A stretch of DNA of 64,000 nucleotides from Megalopta genalis (lineage: Eukaryota > Arthropoda > Insecta > Hymenoptera > Halictidae). The stretch is taken from the NCBI RefSeq assembly GCF_051020955.1, contig NW_027476345.1, positions 124,001 through 188,000 on the forward strand. The letters run 5' to 3'. Below, in pieces: positions 53,397 through 64,000 of this stretch; position 1 is the first letter of the stretch; every line of letters begins with the position of its first letter. A program made the translations under genes and the position numbers. The notes under the pieces were generated by a model. That model made no database searches. It was not told the DNA's origin and saw nothing but the letters and a program-made list of their open reading frames with translations.

Positions 53397-54939
53397 TATA
53401 CGAAATACAAGAAGGGATACAAATCGATAATAGAAAAGAGAAGACACGAATTTTTTTCGATCGCGTCGCATAAAACAATCGGCTCTTTTCAGGGCCATAC
53501 ATATTAACCCCGGAAAGTACGTCCATAAATATTATTGATAAGTGATCAGTGTTTAGTGACCATGTAGTGAAAGTAAACGTTGAAATTGCCTGCCCGGAGA
53601 CATTCTTCTCTTCGTCACCGTCGGCTACAGATCAGCTGCGCAGTTCATCAAAAATTGTACGAGGTCAATGCACTATCCTCCTGCACCCATTTCCGTGCAT
53701 GAAGTGGATTTACAACTAAATGGGTGAGTTTTTTATTAATTATATTCTTCATATACAAATTACATACGCCTTTTAACGCGAATATTTATTATTAAATTAG
53801 CTTTGCGAATCATTCGTTGAACTGTGTTCGGAAACGGTATTATTTAAATTAAAATATCATTTACGTACCTTGTTAAACTTCACTGTACACCTTGCTTAAA
53901 AATTTCGTATCTTACACACGAGGTGTCATGCACACTAGAAAATTAAAACGGCCGTCACGGTTAAATTACTTATTATTTTGAATTCGAAAAATTAGTAAAT
54001 ATTCTTCAGACATTCTGAAGTAAGAATAAATAGCGTTCTTCTTAAAATTATCACTGTAATGTAATAAAATTAAATTCGGAAGTTCACGCACCGTGACTTG
54101 TTCATTGATGCGAAAGCAGCACTTCACCTCTCATTGGTCAGTGTTTATCGTTAATAACTCGTAAACAAAGCCGCGGATTGTATTTTCGCAAAGGAAAAAG
54201 TTACTTCAAATGACCTTAGCTATCCCTCATTTTCTGCTGTTAAAATAATTGTGGAACGCCCTGTACATATATATATATATAATGGAAATTACTTTCCTTA
54301 GACATCAAATTATAAAAACATATCAATCGTAATCAAATAAAGTTTTCATTTAATCTCAAAACAAAACATATTTCAATGCTTTCTATAAATACTATAGAAA
54401 TTGAAAGAGTATCAACTTCAGTTTTTTAAAATAGAACTTCTTTATTCGTCTCCTAATACTTGCCATCGATGAAAAATATGTTTATTTTGCAAAAAAATCT
54501 ACTATTCCAATGTAATGTGAGATGTTGCATTGAAAATGAACTTCACGCGTTCAGTCTGCAGGGGAAATTGTGAAAGCGGCTACCTGATTGGGTTTGCGGA
54601 AATATGTCTAGTCTCAGCCCCTGACTTTTGCTGCTTAACCTCTTAAATCTGCGATTTACGTTCGAGAATTTCGGGCCGGAAACGTAAACAAGCTCGCGCA
54701 GCCTTCGAGCCATTCGCACGACTTGTACAATACGCTGATCGGGCCAATCGTAAATATTACGGGCATCGCTCGTGGTACGACGGTCGCGGTTGGTAATTTG
54801 CCCCATCACAAATAGCACAGACAAGGTTCGTGATGCGTTCTTATTATCTCTTCGTATCGTGATCAGTTTCAAGTTATTCTTGATCACATTCGCACATCGA
54901 AATTTATCTTCATAAATTCTAGAGAAGCATCCCCACAAG

Positions 54940-56216
54940 ATGTTTTCAAGAAAAAGATTTCGTGATGAGAGCAGTGAGATTTGTGCTAATAATTTTGCTA
55001 ACGAAAGTGACAGTAGTGACAATATATGTTCTGTTCGAAGAAAATGCATGCGATTAGATATTGATGATACTTCTGACGACGATCAACTACCAGAGCCCTG
55101 GCTTTGGAGAGGAATAAGAAATAGTCCAAAAATCTGAGACTATACGATGACTGCTAGCCTAAGAGAGGCAGCCTCACTCTGACTTAGGAGGAAGTAGAAG
55201 AGAATTAGATATATTTAATCTAATATTTATTTGATGACATATTCTGGCAAAATATTGTAACCGAAACTAACCGGTATGCAGATCAAATACGAGTGAATCC
55301 ATGCAGAACAGGAGAAATCGACGACACTTGATTTCCTGTAGATTCTAACGAAATCAAAAGATATTTTGCATTGTCCATAATAACTGCACAGGTAAAAAAA
55401 CCAGAAAAACAAATGAATTGGTCGAAGAGGGCTGTTATTGAAAGGCCGATGAAATGCCTTTGAAAAGATATCTGCAAATTACAAGGTGTTTGCATTTCGC
55501 AAACAATAATCTGTTTGTCAATACAGATAAATTGAGCAAGATTAAACCTGTGATCAATTATTTGAACAAAAACTTTAAAGAAGTATATATAATGAAAGAG
55601 AAGACAATGCTATTGATGAATCGCTCATGAAATTGTAGGGGCGCTTATCTTATAGGCAATTTAACCCGTCATAAAAGGCTGACTCATCGAAATGACTACA
55701 CAAGGATCCAATCGTACTCCAAAACCACATTGTATTACAGAGTACAACAAGGGAATGAATGGAATTGATCTCCAAGACCAAATATTAGCAAGCTTTCCAG
55801 TAGTGAGGAAATACATGAAAGGAAGTAAAAAAAATATTTTTATCTGCTGGTCTAATTAATTCCTACATTTTATGCAACGAAATAAATAACGGGTGGAAAC
55901 AATGTTACGTTGACTATAGGATCAACATAGCCGAATCACTATTGAAGAATATGCCAAAATTATATTAACCAAAAATTATAGAGAACGAGGACAATTATCT
56001 TCCGGAGATATGCCAGAAAGACTGCACTCGAAGTATTGGGCTCATTCTCCAAAACATATTGACCCAGCAGCATCAAAATTAAGGCCGTCAAAACCTTGTA
56101 GGGTTTGCCAAAAAAATAAAAAACGTATAGAAACAACGTGGGAGTGTAAGAAGTGAAAAGTTCCCTTACATCTACCAGAATGATTCGAACTGTCTCACAC
56201 TATTGCAGATTATTAA
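54940..56216 (+). pseudogene. piggyBac transposase pseudogene, unit 11/12 junction, with 11-base insertion
   Basis: Same insertion as the preceding copy (55960-55970). A private substitution near 56190 lies in the last codons. Confidence 0.88.
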
Positions 56217-59200
56217 TTTTGTATTACTGATTTTCGTGTAAATAAACTTTTTGTAGTACTTGCATCTACCACAATTATTGCATCAGGCTGTAATTACTTA
56301 TCAAATATTTTTAATTTTAAAAGGGCGCCGCCGCTAATATTTATATTTGGCCCGATCATCGTACTACGGGCTATGCCCGTAATATTCACTTTTGGCCCGA
56401 TCAGCGTACTACGGGCTATGCCCGTAGTTGTCGTTTAACAATTTGAGCGCCACGCTGATTTTTAAGGAAGTCCCCGCCAGGCCACGCGCGCCGCTTAAAA
56501 GCGCTGAAATTGTAGAGCCAATGTTTCTTATCGCAGTAGAAGATAGTTTACGTTAAGAACGTGATCCTTATAAGCATTCATTCAACACGTTGGACGCCAA
56601 GTCTGTTTTGTTCTCTTTACCGTTTGACCCGCTAGATAAGATTTTATCGAAATGGATTCGTGGCCGGCATTACTTTTACGACAAACCAGTTCATTGCAGT
56701 ACTTGGTCCTGTGCAGACAAAAATTTTCTTTAACCCTAAGCGTCAAAATCCCAGTCCGAGAGTGTGTGTGAAAGACGGTCTAAAAAACAACAACACAAAC
56801 TCCAAAGAAAACCGGGAAAAGGCTCTGTAGTACGAAAATATTGTTAATTATGTTATGATAAAAATGTAACAAAAGATGGTAGAGTAATGGCCAGGAGAAA
56901 GACTAAGCGAGGTGTCACATTTTGTAATACCCGTAAAGGAGATCGGTTATTATGTTTACCGTGTTTGAATGAAATCCATTAATCCTGTAATGTGTCAAAA
57001 TTATGTAAATTTGAAATAATTTTTCTGTAAATACATAAAACAGTGTAAATTTTATAGTTCTATATCATGTTACACGATGTCAGCCAGTGGTGGTTGACGC
57101 GGCCTAAACGGAAAGTCTAGTGTCAGCCACCGATGGCTGACGTGGCGCTCAACGTATTAAGGGGGGATAAAAGGGACGGTTGGATCCACCCGATGGCCTG
57201 TCATTGGCTAACTGAAACGAGATTCTAACGCAGTAGCTTCAGATTTTTATAAAAGCAACTTGCTTCGTCTTCTACCTCTCATTTTGATCCTGCTTGCCAC
57301 AGAAAATCTGCGTTGCGTCGACGAGTCTGAACAGCTAGTATAGCTAGAAGGAATTGCTATAGTGTCTTCGAAGTGACAGTTTCCGTGCAACTAGAAGGAA
57401 TTCTTACAGTGATTTTTACGATGATTCGCTCTATTACCGATCTTGCCAAGGATTGCGCTCCTTCGAATGAGGTAATTAATTTTTGATCTTTTAATTTCGC
57501 AAGTTCGCCGTAGTTTCAGGATCATACAATTATGTTGTCCAAATTTGTATATTGTAACTGGTTTATAAAATTGATTGCCATTTTTTATAGAATCTTAAAT
57601 GACTAACGTCAGAGAATGCATTAGGATCAACAGAATTAATAAAAAATTCATGATGCCATTCAAAAAGTGATATGGTTAATAGACTCATCTAATAATTTGG
57701 AGATAAACAAAATTAAAATACAGGCTCGATAAATTATTTAACGACTAACTGAATTAATATATGCATTCTCATTAATATAATGCATTCTCTGTTACCGTAT
57801 TTAACCAATAGATGAAATAATTTTCAAATCCATTAAATTATTCTCACAAATACAATTAAGTAATTTGGCGATCAACCGAACCAATATACAAATTTACAAA
57901 ATAATATATATATATGTAATAAGAACGAAATATTCGCTTTTCGTTACAGAGATCGAGAAATGGAGCGAATAACGAGGCGTCCGCTGCGATGGACGAAATA
58001 CATGAACAGCTCGCAGTACGGTTTCTTGTAAAGAGATCGAAAACCTACACGATCGGCAAACACCCGTCGTCAAGAAGACAGAGACAATCGAGTAGGGTTG
58101 CGAGGACTGTTGCGAGGACGATTGCGAGTTCCATTCCGAGTTTGTCTGCCAGTTCGATTGCCAGATTGATTTCGAGTCCAATTGCGAATTCGATTGCGAG
58201 TTCGAGTTCGACTGTAAGTTCGACTGCGAGTCCATCTTCGAATTCGACCGCACAAGAATCTCTGCAATATTTACGCTTGGCGCCAAGAACAGGGCACAGA
58301 ACCCTAGCGGAACCGCAGTTCAAGGAACCGCTAACTTATCAATGTTATTATTGCCCGAAATACTTTCTGCACAAAATGGTCTATAGACAGCACGCAATTT
58401 GCCATATTCGGAAGCTCCACTGATATACGAAATACAAGAAGGGATACAAATCGATAATAGAAAAGAGAAGACACGAATTTTTTTCGATCGCGTCGCATAA
58501 AACAATCGGCTCTTTTCAGGGCCATACATATTAACCCCGGAAAGTACGTCCATAAATATTATTGATAAGTGATCAGTGTTTAGTGACCATGTAGTGAAAG
58601 TAAACGTTGAAATTGCCTGCCCGGAGACATTCTTCTCTTCGTCACCGTCGGCTACAGATCAGCTGCGCAGTTCATCAAAAATTGTACGAGGTCAATGCAC
58701 TATCCTCCTGCACCCATTTCCGTGCATGAAGTGGATTTACAACTAAATGGGTGAGTTTTTTATTAATTATATTCTTCATATACAAATTACATACGCCTTT
58801 TAACGCGAATATTTATTATTAAATTAGCTTTGCGAATCATTCGTTGAACTGTGTTCGGAAACGGTATTATTTAAATTAAAATATCATTTACGTACCTTGT
58901 TAAACTTCACTGTACACCTTGCTTAAAAATTTCGTATCTTACACACGAGGTGTCATGCACACTAGAAAATTAAAACGGCCGTCACGGTTAAATTACTTAT
59001 TATTTTGAATTCGAAAAATTAGTAAATATTCTTCAGACATTCTGAAGTAAGAATAAATAGCGTTCTTCTTAAAATTATCACTGTAATGTAATAAAATTAA
59101 ATTCGGAAGTTCACGCACCGTGACTTGTTCATTGATGCGAAAGCAGCACTTCACCTCTCATTGGTCAGTGTTTATCGTTAATAACTCGTAAACAAAGCCG

Positions 59201-60157
59201 CGGATTGTATTTTCGCAAAGGAAAAAGTTACTTCAAATGACCTTAGCTATCCCTCATTTTCTGCTGTTAAAATAATTGTGGAACGCCCTGTACATATATA
59301 TATATAATGGAAATTACTTTCCTTAGACATCAAATTATAAAAACATATCAATCGTAATCAAATAAAGTTTTCATTTAATCTCAAAACAAAACATATTTCA
59401 ATGCTTTCTATAAATACTATAGAAATTGAAAGAGTATCAACTTCAGTTTTTTAAAATAGAACTTCTTTATTCGTCTCCTAATACTTGCCATCGATGAAAA
59501 ATATGTTTATTTTGCAAAAAAATCTACTATTCCAATGTAATGTGAGATGTTGCATTGAAAATGAACTTCACGCGTTCAGTCTGCAGGGGAAATTGTGAAA
59601 GCGGCTACCTGATTGGGTTTACAGAAATATGTCTAGTCTCAGCCCCTGACTTTTGCTGCTTAACCTCTTAAATCTGCGATTTACGTTCGAGAATTTCGGG
59701 CCGGAAACGTAAACAAGCTCGCGCAGCCTTCGAGCCATTCGCACGACTTGTACAATACGCTGATCGGGCCAATCGTAAATATTACGGGCATCGCTCGTGG
59801 TACGACGGTCGCGGTTGGTAATTTGCCCATCACAAATAGCACAGACAAGGTTCGTGATGCGTTCTTATTATCTCTTCGTATCGTGATCAGTTTCAAGTTA
59901 TTCTTGATCACATTCGCACATCGAAATTTATCTTCATAAATTCTAGAGAAGCATCCCCACAAGATGTTTTCAAGAAAAAGATTTCGTGATGAGAGCAGTG
60001 AGATTTGTGCTAATAATTTTGCTAACGAAAGTGACAGTAGTGACAATATATGTTCTGTTCGAAGAAAATGCATGCGATTAGATATTGATGATACTTCTGA
60101 CGACGATCAACTACCAGAGCCCTGGCTTTGGAGAGGAATAAGAAATAGTCCAAAAAT
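55134..60157 (+). repeat. Array unit 12
   Basis: Has the 11-base insertion at 55960-55970. Its promoter-proximal variants match unit 3. It carries a private one-base deletion near 59828 in the 5' part of the piggyBac remnant, and private changes near 56190 and 56993. Confidence 0.97.
57421..58423 (+). CDS. Zinc-finger gene, copy 12
   Basis: Exons 57421-57471 and 57950-58423; TATA box at 57248. Intron of 478 bases. Protein identical to copy 1. Confidence 0.6.
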
Positions 60158-61229
60158 CTGAGACTATACGATGACTGCTAGCCTAAGAGAGGCAGCCTCA
60201 CTCTGACTTAGGAGGAAGTAGAAGAGAATTAGATATATTTAATCTAATATTTATTTGATGACATATTCTGGCAAAATATTGTAACCGAAACTAACCGGTA
60301 TGCAGATCAAATACGAGTGAATCCATGCAGAACAGGAGAAATCGACGACACTTGATTTCCTGTAGATTCTAACGAAATCAAAAGATATTTTGCATTGTCC
60401 ATAATAACTGCACAGGTAAAAAAACCAGAAAAACAAATGAATTGGTCGAAGAGGGCTGTTATTGAAAGGCCGATGAAATGCCTTTGAAAAGATATCTGCA
60501 AATTACAAGGTGTTTGCATTTCGCAAACAATAATCTGTTTGTCAATACAGATAAATTGAGCAAGATTAAACCTGTGATCAATTATTTGAACAAAAACTTT
60601 AAAGAAGTATATATAATGAAAGAGAAGACAATGCTATTGATGAATCGCTCATGAAATTGTAGGGGCGCTTATCTTATAGGCAATTTAACCCGTCATAAAA
60701 GGCTGACTCATCGAAATGACTACACAAGGATCCAATCGTACTCCAAAACCACATTGTATTACAGAGTACAACAAGGGAATGAATGGAATTGATCTCCAAG
60801 ACCAAATATTAGCAAGCTTTCCAGTAGTGAGGAAATACATGAAAGGAAGTAAAAAAAATATTTTTATCTGCTGGTCTAATTAATTCCTACATTTTATGCA
60901 ACGAAATAAATAACGGGTGGAAACAATGTTACGTTGACTATAGGATCAACATAGCCGAATCATTATTGAAGAATATGCCAAAACCGAATTATAGAGAACG
61001 AGGACAATTATCTTCCGGAGATATGCCAGAAAGACTGCACTCGAAGTATTGGGCTCATTCTCCAAAACATATTGACCCAGCAGCATCAAAATTAAGGCCG
61101 TCAAAACCTTGTAGGGTTTGCCAAAAAAATAAAAAACGTATAGAAACAACGTGGGAGTGTAAGAAGTGAAAAGTTCCCTTACATCTACCAGAATGATTCG
61201 AATTGTCTCACACTATTGCAGATTATTAA
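59964..61229 (+). pseudogene. piggyBac transposase pseudogene, unit 12/13 junction
   Basis: Lacks the 11-base insertion of the two preceding copies. Its 5' untranslated part carries a one-base deletion near 59828. Private substitution near 60962. Confidence 0.88.
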
Positions 61230-61672
61230 TTTTGTATTACTGATTTTCGTGTAAATAAACTTTTTGTAGTACTTGCATCTACCACAATTATTGCATCAGG
61301 CTGTAATTACTTATCAAATATTTTTAATTTTAAAAGGGCGCCGCCGCTAATATTTATATTTGGCCCGATCATCGTACTACGGGCTATGCCCGTAATATTC
61401 ACTTTTGGCCCGATCAGCGTACTACGGGCTATGCCCGTAGTTGTCGTTTAACAATTTGAGCGCCACGCTGATTTTTAAGGAAGTCCCCGCCAGGCCACGC
61501 GCGCCGCTTAAAAGCGCTGAAATTGTAGAGCCAATGTTTCTTATCGCAGTAGAAGATAGTTTACGTTAAGAACGTGATCCTTATAAGCATTCATTCAACA
61601 CGTTGGACGCCAAGTCTGTTTTGTTCTCTTTACCGTTTGACCCGCTAGATAAGATTTTATCGAAATGGATTC

Positions 61673-62171
61673 GTGGCCGGCATTACTTTTACGACAAACC
61701 AGTTCATTGCAGTACTTGGTCCTGTGCAGACAAAAATTTTCTTTAACCCTAAGCGTCAAAATGCCAGTCCGAGAGTGTGTGTGAAAGACGGTCTAAAAAA
61801 CAACAACACAAACTCCAAAGAAAACCGGGAAAAGGCTCTGAAGTACGAAAATATTGTTAATTATGTTATGATAAAAATGTAACAAAAGATGGTAGAGCAA
61901 TGGCCAGGAGAAAGACTAAGCGAGGTGTCACATTTTGTAATACCCGTAAAGGAGATCGGTTATTATGTTTACCGTGTTTGAATGAAATCCATTAATCCTG
62001 TAATGAGTCAAAATTATGTAAATTTGAAATAATTTTTCTGTAAATCCATAAAACAGTGTAAATTTTATAGTTCTATATCATGTTACACGATGTCAGCCAG
62101 TGGTGGTTGACGCGGCCTAAACGGAAAGTCTAGTGTCAGCCACCGATGGCTGACGTGGCGCTCAACGTATT
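61673..62171 (+). mobile_element. Second piggyBac-like 3' remnant, least degraded copy (unit 13)
   Basis: In the frame opened at 61649, codon 61841 is AAG and codon 61898 is CAA, where every other unit has TAG and TAA. One stop (TAA at 61880) remains between them. The frame encodes a Lys/Asn-rich segment (KNNNTNSKENREKALKYEN). The Cys-rich motif follows in another frame, then the two hairpin repeats and the TTAAGGGGGG terminus. Confidence 0.42.
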
Positions 62172-62433
62172 AAGGGGGGATAAAAGGGACGGTTGGGTCC
62201 ACCCGATGGCCTGCCATTGGCTAACTGAAACGAGATTCTAACGCAGTAGCTTCAGATTTTTATAAAAGCAACTTGCTTCGTCTTCTACCTCTCATTTTGA
62301 TCCTGCTTGCCACAGAAAATCTGCGTTGCGTCGACGAGTCTGAACAGCTAGTATAGCTAGAAGGAATTGCTATAGTGTCTTCGAAGTGACAGTTTCCGTG
62401 CAACTAGAAGGAATTCTTACAGTGATTTTTACG

Positions 62434-63434
62434 ATGATTCGCTCTATTACCGATCTTGCCAAGGATTGCGCTCCTTCGAATGAGGTAATTAATTTTTGAC
62501 CTTTTAATTTCGCAAGTTCGCCGTAGTTTCAGGATCATACAATTATGTTGTCCAAATTTGTATATTGCAACTAGTTTATAAAATTTATTGCCATTTTTTA
62601 TAGAATCTTAAATGACTAACGTCAGAGAATGCATTCGGATCAACAGAATTAATAAAAAATTCATGATGTCATTCAAAGAGTGATATGGTTAATAGACTCA
62701 TCTAATAATTTGGAGATAAACAAAATTAAAATACAGGCTCGATAAATTATTTAACGACTAACTGAATTAATATATGCATTCTCATTAATATAATGCATTC
62801 TCTGTTACCGTATTTAACCAATAGATGAAATAATTTTCAAATCCATTAAATTATTCTCACAAATACAATTAAGTAATTTGGCGATCAACCGAACCAATAT
62901 ACAAATTTACAAAATAATATATATATGTAATAAGAACGAAATATTCGCTTTTCGTTACAGAGATCGAGAAATGGAGCGAATAACGAGGCGTCCGCTGCGA
63001 TGGACGAAATACATGAACAGCTCGCAGTACGGTTTCTTGTAAAGAGATCGAAAAGCTACACGATCGGCAAACACCCGTCGTCAAGAAGACAGAGACAATC
63101 GAGTAGGGTTGCGAGGACTGTTGCGAGGACGATTGCGAGTTCCATTCCGAGTTTGTCTGCCAGTTCGATTGCCAGATTGATTTCGAGTCCAATTGCGAAT
63201 TCGATTGCGAGTTCGAGTTCGACTGTAAGTTCGACTGCGAGTCCATCTTCGAATTCGACCGCACAAGAATCTCTGCAATATTTACGCTTGGCGCCAAGAA
63301 CAGGGCACAGAACCCTAGCGGAACCGCAGTTCAAGGAACCGCTAACTTATCAATGTTATTATTGCCCGAAATACTTTCTGCACAAAATGGTCTATAGACA
63401 GCACGCAATTTGCCATATTCGGAAGCTCCACTGA
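62434..63434 (+). CDS. Zinc-finger gene, copy 13 (Thr49Ser)
   Basis: Exons 62434-62484 and 62961-63434; TATA box at 62261. It has the same Thr49Ser change as copy 5. Despite several private substitutions in the intron and 3' flank of this unit, both exons, the splice sites and the finger are unchanged, which is suggestive of constraint, though the numbers are small. Confidence 0.62.
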
Positions 63435-64000
63435 TATACGAAATACAAGAAGGGATACAAATCGATAATAGAAAAGAGAAGACACGAATTTTTTTCGATC
63501 GCGTCGCATAAAACAATCGGCTCTTTTCAGGGCCATACATATTAACCCCGGAAAGTACGTCCATAAATATTATTGATAAGTGATCAGTATTTAGTGACCA
63601 TGTAGTGAAAGTAAACGTTGAAATTGCCAGCCCGGAGACATTCTTCTCTTCGTCACCGTCGGCTACAGATCAGCTGCGCAGTTCATCAAAAATTGTACGA
63701 GGTCAATGCACTATCCTCCTGCACCCATTTCCGTGCATGAAGTGGATTTACAACTAAATGGGTGAGTTTTTTATTAATTATATTCTTCATATACAAATTA
63801 CATACGCCTTTTAACGCGAATATTTGTTATTAAATTTGCTTTGCGAATCATTCGTTGAACTGTGTTCGGAAACGGTATTATTTAAATTAAAATATCATTT
63901 ACGTACCTTGTTAAACTTCACTGTACACCTTGCTTAAAAATTTCGTATCTTACACACGAGGTGTCATGCACACTAGAAAATTAAAACGGCCGTCACGGTT

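Larger units (their letters stand above)
50109..55133 (+). repeat. Array unit 11
   Basis: Longest unit (5025). It carries the 11-base insertion at 50935-50945 shared only with unit 12. Its middle otherwise matches unit 4, including the upstream ATG in the gene leader. Confidence 0.97.
1..64000. repeat. Tandem array of ~5.01 kb units (macrosatellite-like), 12 full copies plus a partial 13th
   Basis: The same sequence recurs head to tail with unit lengths of 5008, 5012, 5008, 5012, 5008, 5014, 5010, 5012, 5012, 5012, 5025 and 5024 bases, then 3843 bases of a thirteenth unit. All length differences come from four places: a TA tract near unit position 4148, a TA tract in the zinc-finger gene intron, an 11-base insertion in units 11 and 12, and a one-base deletion in unit 12. 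Copies carry shared and private substitutions, so they are real, distinct copies as presented. All units have the same orientation. The window shows neither end of the array. Confidence 0.98.
60158..64000 (+). repeat. Array unit 13 (partial, cut by the window end)
   Basis: The most divergent unit. It has roughly a dozen private substitutions, including 61841 and 61898 (loss of two stop codons in one frame of the second piggyBac-like remnant), several in the intron between about 62560 and 62680, and more near 63589, 63629, 63825 and 63837. Confidence 0.97.

Noticed and set aside
1..64000. Ribosomal DNA array
   Set aside because: The 5-kb tandem unit invites the idea, but no conserved 18S, 5.8S, 28S or 5S sequence is present and the unit contains protein-coding remnants instead.
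1..64000. Assembly artefact duplicating one unit
   Set aside because: Units differ by private and shared substitutions and by indels in a structured way, which simple collapse or duplication errors would not give. Only long reads can settle the exact copy number.

Overview
The window is eukaryotic, most likely insect DNA (Hymenoptera such as an ant is my best guess, from the style of the piggyBac remnants and the AT-rich but CpG-retaining composition; this is inference). All 64 kb is one head-to-tail tandem array with a unit of about 5.01 kb. There are twelve complete units starting at 1, 5009, 10021, 15029, 20041, 25049, 30063, 35073, 40085, 45097, 50109 and 55134, and a partial thirteenth from 60158 to the end. 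No flanking single-copy DNA is present, so the unit boundary used here is arbitrary: it is simply where the window begins.

Layout of one unit (unit 1 coordinates; for other units add the unit start minus 1, plus small indel shifts): 1-1072, the middle and C-terminal part of a decayed piggyBac transposase; 1205-1323, paired hairpin repeats and the right end of that element; 1324-1740, unassigned; about 1741-2024, a second, shorter piggyBac-like 3' remnant with its own paired hairpins; 2104-3277, an apparently intact two-exon gene with TATA box, initiator, ATG-free leader, GT-AG intron and a 174-residue product ending in one C2H2 zinc finger; 3278-4509, AT-rich DNA with polyadenylation signals, a possible extra exon with a strong splice donor, and an interspersed-repeat-like tail; 4510-5008, the left end and N-terminus of the piggyBac element, which continues over the unit junction.

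The zinc-finger gene is open in all 13 copies, with one amino-acid change shared by two copies and two silent changes. The piggyBac transposase carries stops, frameshifts and a large internal deletion in every copy. Units differ by few substitutions. The variants are shared in mosaic combinations, as expected from unequal exchange and gene conversion. The last unit is the most divergent, which hints that an array edge lies close to the right of the window. The closest general analogy is a gene-bearing macrosatellite. Nothing bacterial, no CRISPR array, and no rRNA or tRNA gene was seen.
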